Of a stretch of DNA of 42,860 bases, positions 22,456 through 29,322 are shown piece by piece (position 1 is the stretch's first letter; each line of letters begins with the position of its first letter). The notes beneath the pieces are model-generated. The model worked only from the letters and a program-made list of their open reading frames with translations, had not been told where the DNA came from and made no database searches. A program made the translations under genes and the position numbers. The DNA is from Pseudomonadota bacterium (GTDB lineage Bacteria > Myxococcota_A > UBA796 > SXON01). The stretch covers positions 1 to 42,860 of the forward strand of contig SXON01000245.1 of NCBI GenBank assembly GCA_005778355.1. The letters are read 5' to 3'.

Positions 22456-24992
22456 TCGGATGCCATCCGGCGCAGGCGGTACAGCTCGTCGAGCGCCGAC
22501 CGAGGGGTGAGCGTGTCGGGGTCAATCTCGAGGAGGGCCGACCGGACTGGATCCACCAGCGGCTCCGGAGGCGGCACGTGCACCGGCTCTGACGCCGGCG
22601 CCGCCTGCCCGAAGCCAAACAGGCTGAGCTGGTTTGCCTCGGTACGCGGACGCTTCTTCTCGAGCTGTTTCAGGAGCTTGGTGGCCCGCTCCACCACGCT
22701 CTTCGGTAGACCCGCGAGGCGGCCACACTGGATGCCGTAGGACCCGGGCGCCGGGCCGTCGCGCACGGTGCGCAGGAACACGATCTTGTCGCCTTGCTCC
22801 GACACCGCCACGTGTGACGCTTTCGCCCCCGAACAGGACTCGGTGAGCGCCGCCAGCTCGTGGTAGTGGGTGGCGAAGAGCGTGCGACAGCGCACGCGAT
22901 CGTGGAGGTCTTCCGCCACCGCCCAGGCGATGGCGAGGCCGTCGTAGGTGGAGGTGCCGCGGCCGATCTCGTCGAGCAGAACCAGCGAGCGCTCGGTGGC
23001 GCCGGCGAGGATGTTGGCCGTTTCCCCCATCTCCACCATGAAGGTGGACTGCCCCCGGGCGAGGTCGTCGCTCGCGCCCACCCGGACGAACAGGCGGTCC
23101 ACGAGCCCGATGCGCGCGCGCGTCGCAGGCACGAAACAGCCGATCTGCGCCATCAGCACCACCAGCGCCACCTGCCGCATCAGCGTGGACTTGCCGGCCA
23201 TATTGGGACCGAAGAGCAAGAAACACCGAGAGCGTTCGCCGATGACGATGTCGTTGGGGACGAAGCGCTCCTCGCGGCGAGCCACCTCGATCACCGGGTG
23301 ACGCCCCCCGCGGATGTCGATCTCGCGCGACGCATCGAGCTCCGGGCGCACCCAGCGATGGCCCTCGGCCAGCTCGGCGAAGTTGGCGAACACGTCGATC
23401 TCCGCCACGCCTCGCGCGATCGCCATCAGTCTCGGCACCGCCTCGCCGAGCCGCCCCCGGAGCGCGCGGAAAAACTCGCCCTCGAGCTTGATCCGCTTCT
23501 CGTCCGCACCGGACACCGCCTCCTCGTATTCCTTGAGCTCCGCGGTGATGTAGCGCTCGCCGTTGGCGATTGTCTGTTTACGGTGCCAGGTGTGTGGCAC
23601 CTTGTGGAGATGCGCCTTGGTCACCTCGATGTAGTAGCCAAACACGTCGTTGTGGCGCACTTTGAGCGAGCCGATGTCGGCCTCGGCGCGCAGGCGTTCC
23701 TCCATCGCCGCGATCTGTCCCTTGGCGTTGGTCGCGAGACCTCGGAGGCGGTCGAGCTGGGCATCGGCGCCGTCGCGAATGAACCCGCCGTCGTCGAGGC
23801 CGGCTGGAGGCTCGTCGACCAGCCAGCGCCCGATGTCGTCGGCCACGTCGTCGGCGAGGTCGGTCGGCAAGCGGGCGAGCGGTCCAGCGAGGTACGCGGC
23901 GAGTTCCCGCACGGCCACGAGACTCTGGCCGAGCGCCACGAGGTCGCGCGGGCCGCCGAGGCCCTGGGCCACCTTGGCGGCGATGCGCTCGATGTCGGCC
24001 ACGCGCGCGAGTTGCCCACGAGCGTGCGACCGGAGCGAGGGCTCGAAGGCGGCCACCGCGTCGAGCCGGGTGTTGATCTCCGTGGCGGCGACCAGCGGCG
24101 CGCCGAGCCAGTCACGCAAGAGGCGTCCGCCCATCGCCGTGGCGCAGCGGTCGAGGAGCCCGAGCAGGGTGCCTTTCCGTCCCGTGCCGCGAAGTGGGCG
24201 GAAGATCTCGAGGTTTCGCGCGGTGGCCTCGTCGATGCCCATGGAGTTGCCCACGCGGTAGGTGCGCAGGGCGGTCACGTTGCGGAGGTCGGCTTTGAGC
24301 CGGTCGCCGGCGTAGCGGAGGGCGGCGCAGGCCGCGCCGAGGCCGAAGGCCAGGGTGTCGGTGGCCACGCCAAAACGGGCGCTCAGCTCGGCGCGGTCTA
24401 CCCGGAAATCATCGACCACGGTGGTGCACACGTCGCCGACCAGCGCGCGGATCTCCGGGGAGTCGGCGCTCGGCTGGATCAGCGCCTCGCGGGGGCCGTG
24501 TCGCGACAGCTCGGCGGCGAGGGCCCCGGGATCGGTCACGTCGGCACAGCGAAGGTCGCCGGTGGAGGCGTCGAGGAACGCGAGCCCCCACGCGCCCTGG
24601 GTACCCCCGATGGCCACGAGCCACGCGGGATCGTGGCTGTCGACGGCATCGGCGGCGAGGCCGGGGCTCAGGACCCGCGCGATCTCGCGTTTGACGATCC
24701 CCTTGGCAAAGCGAGGGTCTTCCACCTGCTCGGCGATCGCCACCTTCTTGCCCATGTCGAGCAGGCGGCGGAGGTAGCCGTCGGCCGAGTGCCAGGGCAC
24801 GCCGCACATCGGCAAGGGATCGGGGGTGTCGCGATCCCGGGTGGTGAGCGTGAGCTCGAGCGCGGCGGCGGTCCAGACGGCATCGTCGCCGAAGAGCTCG
24901 TAGAAATCGCCCATCCGGTAAAAGAGGAGAGCGTCGGGCACCTGCGACTTCAAGTCGCGGTACTGGCGCAGCATCGGCGTCTCGGCGGCCAT
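22452..24992 (-). CDS. mutS: DNA mismatch repair protein MutS
   Basis: An 846-residue protein, the usual MutS length. The N-terminal mismatch-binding domain shows the Phe-x-Glu motif within FYRMGDFYELFGDDA. The connector, lever and clamp regions follow, and the C-terminal ATPase has Walker A GPNMAGKSTLMRQ, the DLARGQSTFMVEM signature, Walker B LVLLDEIGRGTSTYDG and the ABC-type FATHYHEL. It recognises mispairs and recruits MutL, which is not in the window. A short unconserved tail precedes the stop. The ATG at 24992 follows the rsmB stop by 9 bp, so it is probably co-transcribed with the genes upstream (dsbA-like, rsmB) and xerD. Confidence 0.97.
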   Translation of the reverse strand: MAAETPMLRQYRDLKSQVPDALLFYRMGDFYELFGDDAVWTAAALELTLTTRDRDTPDPLPMCGVPWHSADGYLRRLLDMGKKVAIAEQVEDPRFAKGIVKREIARVLSPGLAADAVDSHDPAWLVAIGGTQGAWGLAFLDASTGDLRCADVTDPGALAAELSRHGPREALIQPSADSPEIRALVGDVCTTVVDDFRVDRAELSARFGVATDTLAFGLGAACAALRYAGDRLKADLRNVTALRTYRVGNSMGIDEATARNLEIFRPLRGTGRKGTLLGLLDRCATAMGGRLLRDWLGAPLVAATEINTRLDAVAAFEPSLRSHARGQLARVADIERIAAKVAQGLGGPRDLVALGQSLVAVRELAAYLAGPLARLPTDLADDVADDIGRWLVDEPPAGLDDGGFIRDGADAQLDRLRGLATNAKGQIAAMEERLRAEADIGSLKVRHNDVFGYYIEVTKAHLHKVPHTWHRKQTIANGERYITAELKEYEEAVSGADEKRIKLEGEFFRALRGRLGEAVPRLMAIARGVAEIDVFANFAELAEGHRWVRPELDASREIDIRGGRHPVIEVARREERFVPNDIVIGERSRCFLLFGPNMAGKSTLMRQVALVVLMAQIGCFVPATRARIGLVDRLFVRVGASDDLARGQSTFMVEMGETANILAGATERSLVLLDEIGRGTSTYDGLAIAWAVAEDLHDRVRCRTLFATHYHELAALTESCSGAKASHVAVSEQGDKIVFLRTVRDGPAPGSYGIQCGRLAGLPKSVVERATKLLKQLEKKRPRTEANQLSLFGFGQAAPASEPVHVPPPEPLVDPVRSALLEIDPDTLTPRSALDELYRLRRMASE

Positions 24993-25001
24993 CGCGCGCG
25001 A

Positions 25002-26231
25002 TTATCCGGGCGAGGCGGGTCGGCGCAGGCGACAGGCCCAGAACACGTCGGCGCCCTCGGCGTTGCCGAAGTTCTCGAAACGGGCTTCCTCGGTCCAGTC
25101 GAGCGTGGCCGCCACCGTCGGGCCCTCCTCGGGCTCGGGCGAGCACACGGCGTAGACCAGCACGCCGCCTGGTCGCACGCATGCGGCCGCGTTCGCGAGG
25201 ATCGCGCGCTGACGTTCGGCGGCGCGCTCGATGTCGGCCTCGTCACGACGCCAGCGGATCTCCGGGTGCCGGCGGACGAGGCCCAGCGCCGTGCACGGGG
25301 CGTCGACCAGGACCGCGTCGAAGAGCCCGGTGAATGGGTGGTTCCAGTCGTGTCGCGACATGGCCAGGGGCAGCGAGAGCCGCGTAGCGCCCTCGCGAAG
25401 GCGATCCAGTCGCGATTCCGCCGTGTCCGTCGCGGTGACGGCCTGTCCCCGGGCCGCCAGCCGGAAACTCTTGCCACCGGGCGCGGCGCAGGTGTCGAGC
25501 ACGGCCTGGGCGTCGGCGGGAACCAGGTCGGCCACGGCGACCGCCGCAGGGTCCATCACCCACCAGCGGCCCTCGGCGAAGCCAGGGAGCTCGTCGACTC
25601 GTCCGGTACGCGACGGGAGCCGAAAGACCCCCTCGCCCGTCGGCAACAAAGCCATGCCCTGGTGCTGGAACGCCGCCGCCACGCCTGCCGGGTCGTCCTT
25701 GACCACGATGTGCACCGGGGCGGGCTCGTTGCAGGCGCGCAGGTAGGCATCGACATCGGGCCGTCGCGACCGCCAGCGCTGCAGAAGCCACGGCGGGAAC
25801 CCGAGCGCCGCGTCGCCCTCCGTCGGCACACGCACTCGACGGAGCACCGCGTTGACCAGCCCCGAGGCATGGCCCACGCGCAGCGCGCGACTCGTCTCCA
25901 CCGCCTCGTGCACCACCGCGTGAGGCGGCGCCCGCGTGTGGGCCAGCTCGTAGGCACCCACTCGCAACACCGCGAGCACCGGGGCGTCGAGCGTCCACAC
26001 GGCCCGACGGGCGGCCCGGGTGATCCCAGCGTCGAGCGCGGAACGAGTGCGCAAGACGCCGAGGACGAGGTTCCAGGTCATCGCACGGTCAGCACCGTCG
26101 CGGGGCGCGTGCTCGGCCAGGGCCTCCTCGGCACGGGCGCCCTCGTCGATCGCCAAGAGGGCGCGGGCGGCGCAGGCCCTCGCCGAGGCGTCGCGACGCG
26201 CGGCCTTAGCGGGGGTCGGCGAGCTCGGCAT
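25002..26231 (-). CDS. rsmB: 16S rRNA m5C methyltransferase RsmB-like
   Basis: A 409-residue protein. The N-terminal NusB-like RNA-binding domain (about 10-140, with ARALLAIDEGARAEEALAEH) precedes a Rossmann SAM domain: VLDTCAAPGGKSFRLA (motif I), FDAVLVDAPCTALGLVRRHPEIRW, whose Cys is the release residue, and VLVYAVCSPEPEEG, whose Cys is the nucleophile. This architecture is that of RsmB, which makes m5C967 in 16S rRNA. The ATG at 26231 overlaps the 3' end of the dsbA-like gene by 26 bp, a rather long overlap; no good later start was seen. The mutS gene follows 9 bp after its stop. Confidence 0.9.
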   Translation of the reverse strand: MPSSPTPAKAARRDASARACAARALLAIDEGARAEEALAEHAPRDGADRAMTWNLVLGVLRTRSALDAGITRAARRAVWTLDAPVLAVLRVGAYELAHTRAPPHAVVHEAVETSRALRVGHASGLVNAVLRRVRVPTEGDAALGFPPWLLQRWRSRRPDVDAYLRACNEPAPVHIVVKDDPAGVAAAFQHQGMALLPTGEGVFRLPSRTGRVDELPGFAEGRWWVMDPAAVAVADLVPADAQAVLDTCAAPGGKSFRLAARGQAVTATDTAESRLDRLREGATRLSLPLAMSRHDWNHPFTGLFDAVLVDAPCTALGLVRRHPEIRWRRDEADIERAAERQRAILANAAACVRPGGVLVYAVCSPEPEEGPTVAATLDWTEEARFENFGNAEGADVFWACRLRRPASPG

Positions 26232-27234
26232 CGATGATCCGCGAGAAGAACTCCGGCGGCATCGCGCCCTTGATCTTGTAGCCGTTGACGAGGAAGGTCG
26301 GGGTGGAGCTGATCTTCCACTTCTCGGCGATGCGCACGTCGTCGGCCACCATCTGGTCGATCTCGGTGGACTTGCGGTCGGCCTCCCACTTGCTCAGATT
26401 GAGCCCGATGTCCTTCGCGATCTGCACCAGCTTGGCCTCGTCGAGCCCCTCGCTGGCAAACACCGCGTCGTGGTACTCCCAGAACTTGTCCTGCTTGTCG
26501 GCCGCGAGCGCGGCGATCGCCGCCGGGCGCGCCATCTTGTGCATCGCCAGCGGCTGGTTCATGAACACCCAGCGCACCTTGTCGCCGTACTTGGCTGATA
26601 CTTCCTTGATGTTCGGCTGAGCTTTCTTGCAGTAGGGGCACTGGAAGTCGCTGTACTCGACGATGGTGACGGGCGCGTTGGCGGGGCCCTTCGAGGGGCG
26701 ACCGGTGGTGTCGACGTTGAGCCAGGGCTGGCTGAACTCCACGGCCGCGCGGATCTCGTCGGGCGACTTGCCCGCCTTGGCGAGGCGTACGGCCCGCTCG
26801 GCGATGTTCGTCATGTCGGCGCACATGGTCTTATCGAGCAGCTTGGGCGCTCGTTCGAGGCACTTGCCGATGCTGTATTGCTGGTCGAAGCAGGGCATGC
26901 AGGCGCCGACCACGTTGTTGAGGATGTAGGTGGCCTTCGACTGGGACTCGCCGGAGAGTCCACCCAGGCTCGGCAGGAGCACCGACAGCTCCTCGGCGGT
27001 CATGGTGGTGGGCTGGAACTCCGGCTTCTCCTTCTTCTCCGCCTTCTCGCCGCCCTCCCCCTTGGGCGCGGGCCGCGCGGACAAGTCAGCGATCTCCTTA
27101 TCTTTCTCCGCGAGCTGCACCTGGGCCTCGAGGTGCGCGCGCGAGTAGCCCACGGTGTAGCCGGCGTAGCCGCCGATGCCGCCGAGCACGAGGGCAAAGC
27201 CAAGGAGTCCGAAGATGGTGGCGTTGGAAGACAT
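26206..27234 (-). CDS. Membrane-anchored DsbA-family thiol oxidoreductase with extra Cys-rich module
   Basis: A 342-residue protein from the ATG at 27234. An uncleaved-looking N-terminal helix (8-30) anchors it, followed by a coiled-coil-like stretch (about 32-52) and a charged linker. Residues ~75-170 form a helical segment with four Cys (112, 115, 125, 138; motif CMPCFDQQYSIGKC). The thioredoxin/DsbA-like domain starts at about 180 with active site CPYC (199-202), insertion helices, and the cis-Pro in SSTPTF (Pro312). It would introduce or shuffle disulfides in the envelope. The four-Cys module is not part of ordinary DsbA and is not a heme CxxCH. Its stop lies inside rsmB, and the divergent cotH-like gene starts only 24 bp away. 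Confidence 0.87.
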   Translation of the reverse strand: MSSNATIFGLLGFALVLGGIGGYAGYTVGYSRAHLEAQVQLAEKDKEIADLSARPAPKGEGGEKAEKKEKPEFQPTTMTAEELSVLLPSLGGLSGESQSKATYILNNVVGACMPCFDQQYSIGKCLERAPKLLDKTMCADMTNIAERAVRLAKAGKSPDEIRAAVEFSQPWLNVDTTGRPSKGPANAPVTIVEYSDFQCPYCKKAQPNIKEVSAKYGDKVRWVFMNQPLAMHKMARPAAIAALAADKQDKFWEYHDAVFASEGLDEAKLVQIAKDIGLNLSKWEADRKSTEIDQMVADDVRIAEKWKISSTPTFLVNGYKIKGAMPPEFFSRIIDAELADPR

Positions 27235-27252
27235 GGCGCGGGCTGCTAACCT
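27224..27252 (+). promoter_or_regulatory. Predicted promoter TTGGAA-17-TAACCT for the CotH gene
   Basis: A -35-like TTGGAA (27224-27229) and a -10-like TAACCT (27247-27252) are separated by exactly 17 bp, and the GTG at 27259 follows 6 nt after the -10. The -35 lies inside the first codons of the divergent dsbA-like gene. An in-frame TAA, formed by the first bases of the -10, fixes the start. It is the best-formed promoter of the leaderless series in this window. Confidence 0.5.
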
Positions 27253-27258
27253 GTACCC

Positions 27259-28530
27259 GTGCTCCTCCTGGTGGCCTGCATCGCCGACGCCGAGAGACCC
27301 GCTGGCCACGAGCCCGCCGCGGTCGCCGAGCCCGCGCCCGAGGAGGCGCCCGGCGGCGTGGAGGTCGAGCCGTACGATTACGACGCCGAGCTCTGCCAGG
27401 CGGCGCTGGACTGTCCCAGCGGCGTGACCGAGGAGGTGAAGACCGAGTGTTCACTTTCCATCGTGAGCGAGGGCGGCGAGGTGCATTACGACGGACCCGT
27501 CGGAGCCTGGGTCCGAGGGCGATCGTCGCGGAGTGTCCCCAAGCACCAGTACGGGGTTGAGCTCTGGGACGCGACGGGCGCCGAGATGAAGGCCGATCTG
27601 CTCGGCATGGGCGACGAGTCGGACTGGATCCTCAACGGCCAGTGGTTCGACCGGTCACTCGTCCGCAACAAGCTCGGCTTCGCCCTGTTCCAGAGCTTCG
27701 GCGGCAAGGAACGTTACGCCCCCGAGCTGCGTTACTGCGAGCTCACCCTCGACGGCCAATACAACGGCGTGTATACCCTCGGCGAGCGCATCAAGCGCGA
27801 CCCCGACCGGGTAGACGTGGCCGAGAACGACCTCGGCGACAGCTTCGTGCTCAAGCAAGACGACGCCACTTGTTTCCACGCCAACACGACGACTCACGGC
27901 TGCTGGAAGCTCGTGTATCCCTCGGAGAACAGCATCACCGAGGAGCAGGCGCGAGGGGTGGAGGGCTGGCTCTACAGTTGGGAGCAGGCCACCTTGGGTA
28001 GCGAACCCTTCGCGGCCGAGGGCATCTGGGCGTATGTCGACGAGGACAGCATGGTGGACATCGTCCTCCTCGAGGAGTTCGTGAAGAACGAGGACTTCGC
28101 CTGGACATCCCTGCATAGCTGGAAGGATGAGGGTGGCAAGATCCACTTCACGCCCTGGGACCTCGACATGGGCTACGGGGTGTTTCTCTACTACGACAGC
28201 TACGGCGACCCCTACAGTTGGATTGACTACCGGCCCGACATGTTCGCCGTACCCGGGACGAGTGACGAGTTCCACGCGCGCATGGCGAGCCGATGGGCCG
28301 AGCTACGCGAGGGACCGATGGCCACCGAGGCGATCCTCGCGCACATCGACGCCTACCAGTCCACCCTCGGCGAGGCCATCGACCGTAACTTCGAGCTCTG
28401 GCCCATCGAGGAGATCAACTACGGCGGCTACTTCTACGAGGTGTCGAGCTACGCGGAGGAAGACGCCCGAGTCCGCGACTGGGTGGAGACCCGCGCGGCG
28501 TTCATGGACGAGCGCGTCGGCGACTGGTGA
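27259..28530 (+). CDS. CotH kinase-family lipoprotein
   Basis: A 423-residue protein. The GTG start is forced by an in-frame TAA 12 nt upstream. The leader MLLLVAC puts the lipid Cys at position 7. The mature part has an Ala/Pro/Glu-rich linker, then a CotH-type atypical kinase domain: VRGRSSRSVPKHQYGVELWD (P-loop-like), LLGMGDESDWILNGQWFDRSLVRNKLG, ELTLDGQYNGVYTLGERIKRD and the metal-site FTPWDLDMGYG. CotH proteins phosphorylate other proteins on spores or the cell surface with ATP. An exported bacterial relative needs extracellular ATP or may have another role. It converges on the LapA-like gene across a palindrome-rich gap. Confidence 0.88.
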   Translation: MLLLVACIADAERPAGHEPAAVAEPAPEEAPGGVEVEPYDYDAELCQAALDCPSGVTEEVKTECSLSIVSEGGEVHYDGPVGAWVRGRSSRSVPKHQYGVELWDATGAEMKADLLGMGDESDWILNGQWFDRSLVRNKLGFALFQSFGGKERYAPELRYCELTLDGQYNGVYTLGERIKRDPDRVDVAENDLGDSFVLKQDDATCFHANTTTHGCWKLVYPSENSITEEQARGVEGWLYSWEQATLGSEPFAAEGIWAYVDEDSMVDIVLLEEFVKNEDFAWTSLHSWKDEGGKIHFTPWDLDMGYGVFLYYDSYGDPYSWIDYRPDMFAVPGTSDEFHARMASRWAELREGPMATEAILAHIDAYQSTLGEAIDRNFELWPIEEINYGGYFYEVSSYAEEDARVRDWVETRAAFMDERVGDW

Positions 28531-28580
28531 CGGCCCCGCCCCTACGGGACGGCCCCGCCCGCTACGGGACGGCCCCGCCC
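28529..28580. repeat. About 20-bp tandem repeat, 2.6 copies
   Basis: Units at 28529-28547 and 28548-28567 plus a partial 28568-28580 begin GACGGCCCCGCCC and end CTACGG. The first unit overlaps the stop codon of the CotH gene. They lead into the palindrome at 28625-28759. Confidence 0.8.
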
Positions 28581-28848
28581 GGCCCGATGTCGCGACGCGG
28601 GGGCCCCCTTTCTCCAGGCGATCCGGTGCCCGGGGACCGCGAGCACGGCCTGCGGCCGGGGGTCCTGTCACCCCTGGCGTCCCCATCGGCTTCGCTGCGC
28701 TCCGCGATGGGGCGCGCCAGGGGCGCCACCCCCAGACCATGACTAGGGCCCCGGGCACCTCGATCACGTCGGCTCCACCCCGCTGCGAGTGGGCCGGGCG
28801 GGGCCTCGCTCGGGTCGCCTGTGTGAACACCCCTGAGCGACTCGTGGG
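28531..28848. other. 318-bp non-coding gap between convergent genes
   Basis: No convincing gene is present. The gap holds the tandem repeat at 28529-28580, the large imperfect palindrome at 28625-28759, and about 90 bp of plain GC-rich DNA. The flanking genes converge, so transcription from both sides ends here. Confidence 0.6.
28625..28759. repeat. 135-bp imperfect nested palindrome
   Basis: Outer arms GGTGCCCGGGG (28625-28635) and CCCCGGGCACC (28749-28759) are perfectly complementary. A second pair, GGGGGT (28658-28663) and ACCCCC (28728-28733), and an inner pair at 28671-28687 and 28706-28723 (CCCCTGGCG and CCCCATC paired, one small mismatch) nest inside. The loop is GGCTTCGCTGCGCTCCGC-like. 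This is too long and branched for a simple terminator; a mobile palindromic element or a strong bidirectional terminator are the options. Confidence 0.7.
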
Positions 28849-29220
28849 CTACGCCCAGCCGTCCGCGTCTTTGCTGGCCTTGGCGGGCGCGGTGCCCGGG
28901 GACGACGACGGGGACGACGACGACGACGACGACGAGGGCGAGGAAGACGCCGTGCGGCCGGCCAGGGCCATCTCCTGCTCGAGCTGGCGCACGCGCCGGG
29001 AGAGGGCGAGGCCCTTTCGGAAGTTGTAGAGCCAGGCGCCCAGAGCGCCGAGCGCGAAGGAGCCCCACATCAACATGGGGATCGGGGCGGGGTCGACCAG
29101 CTTCCAGGCGCCCAGGTAGAGGTCGAGAGAGAGTTCCGTCGTTCGCGAGCTGTTCTGGACCGTGAAGCACACGATGCTCAAGAGCGCGAGGGCCGCGGCG
29201 GTCAGCTTGGCGTACGTCAT
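28849..29220 (-). CDS. LapA-domain (DUF1049) membrane protein with poly-Ser tail
   Basis: A 123-residue protein with two transmembrane helices (about 5-22 and 47-66). The region FTVQNSSRTTELSLDLYLGAWK followed by LMWGSFALGALGAWLYNF and a basic/acidic coiled-coil segment (RRVRQLEQEMAL) matches the lipopolysaccharide-assembly LapA family. LapA proteins take part in regulating LPS synthesis through LpxC turnover. The C-terminal ~35 residues are mostly Ser, Pro and Ala, encoded by a GAC/GTC microsatellite. It lies downstream of rpsA in the same direction, with a hairpin between them and its own TACTGT hexamer 6 nt before the start. LapB is not seen. Confidence 0.8.
   Translation of the reverse strand: MTYAKLTAAALALLSIVCFTVQNSSRTTELSLDLYLGAWKLVDPAPIPMLMWGSFALGALGAWLYNFRKGLALSRRVRQLEQEMALAGRTASSSPSSSSSSSSPSSSPGTAPAKASKDADGWA
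28913..28933. repeat. (GAC)7 microsatellite within the lapA-like 3' end
   Basis: Seven uninterrupted GAC units, flanked by further interrupted copies from 28901, encode the Ser run of the LapA-like protein on the minus strand. Such a run can expand or contract by 3 bp without changing frame. Confidence 0.85.
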
Positions 29221-29226
29221 GGGCGC

Positions 29227-29232
29227 ACAGTA
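29227..29232 (-). promoter_or_regulatory. -10-like hexamer TACTGT, 6 nt before the ATG at 29220
   Basis: On the minus strand TACTGT is followed by GCGCCC and the ATG of the LapA-like gene. Spacing is exactly 6 nt, as at 1392, 7982 and 27259. No Shine-Dalgarno sequence is present. Confidence 0.4.
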
Positions 29233-29263
29233 ACTCAGGGTCGCGCCCCTTCATACGCGACGA

Positions 29264-29295
29264 AGCGCCCGCCCCCAGTGAAGGGAACGGGCGCT
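29264..29295 (-). terminator. Candidate rpsA terminator hairpin
   Basis: AGCGCCCG (29264-29271) pairs perfectly with CGGGCGCT (29288-29295) around a 16-nt loop, 28 bp after the rpsA stop. It lacks a clear T-run, as is common in GC-rich genomes. Confidence 0.45.
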
Positions 29296-29322
29296 CCGGT
29301 GGCTCGGCAGCCGCGCGGGGAA

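Noticed and set aside
24993-25006. GATAAT upstream of mutS as a leaderless promoter
   Set aside because: It contains the TAA stop of rsmB in the same direction and the spacing to the ATG is 8 nt; operon readthrough explains it better.
28625-28759. attC site or integron cassette boundary
   Set aside because: No integrase (the only tyrosine recombinase is a standard XerD), and no GTTRRRY core sites were seen.
29264-29295. The rpsA 3' hairpin as a riboswitch for the LapA-like gene
   Set aside because: It is a short simple stem just after a stop codon; a terminator is enough, and the LapA-like gene has its own start-proximal hexamer.
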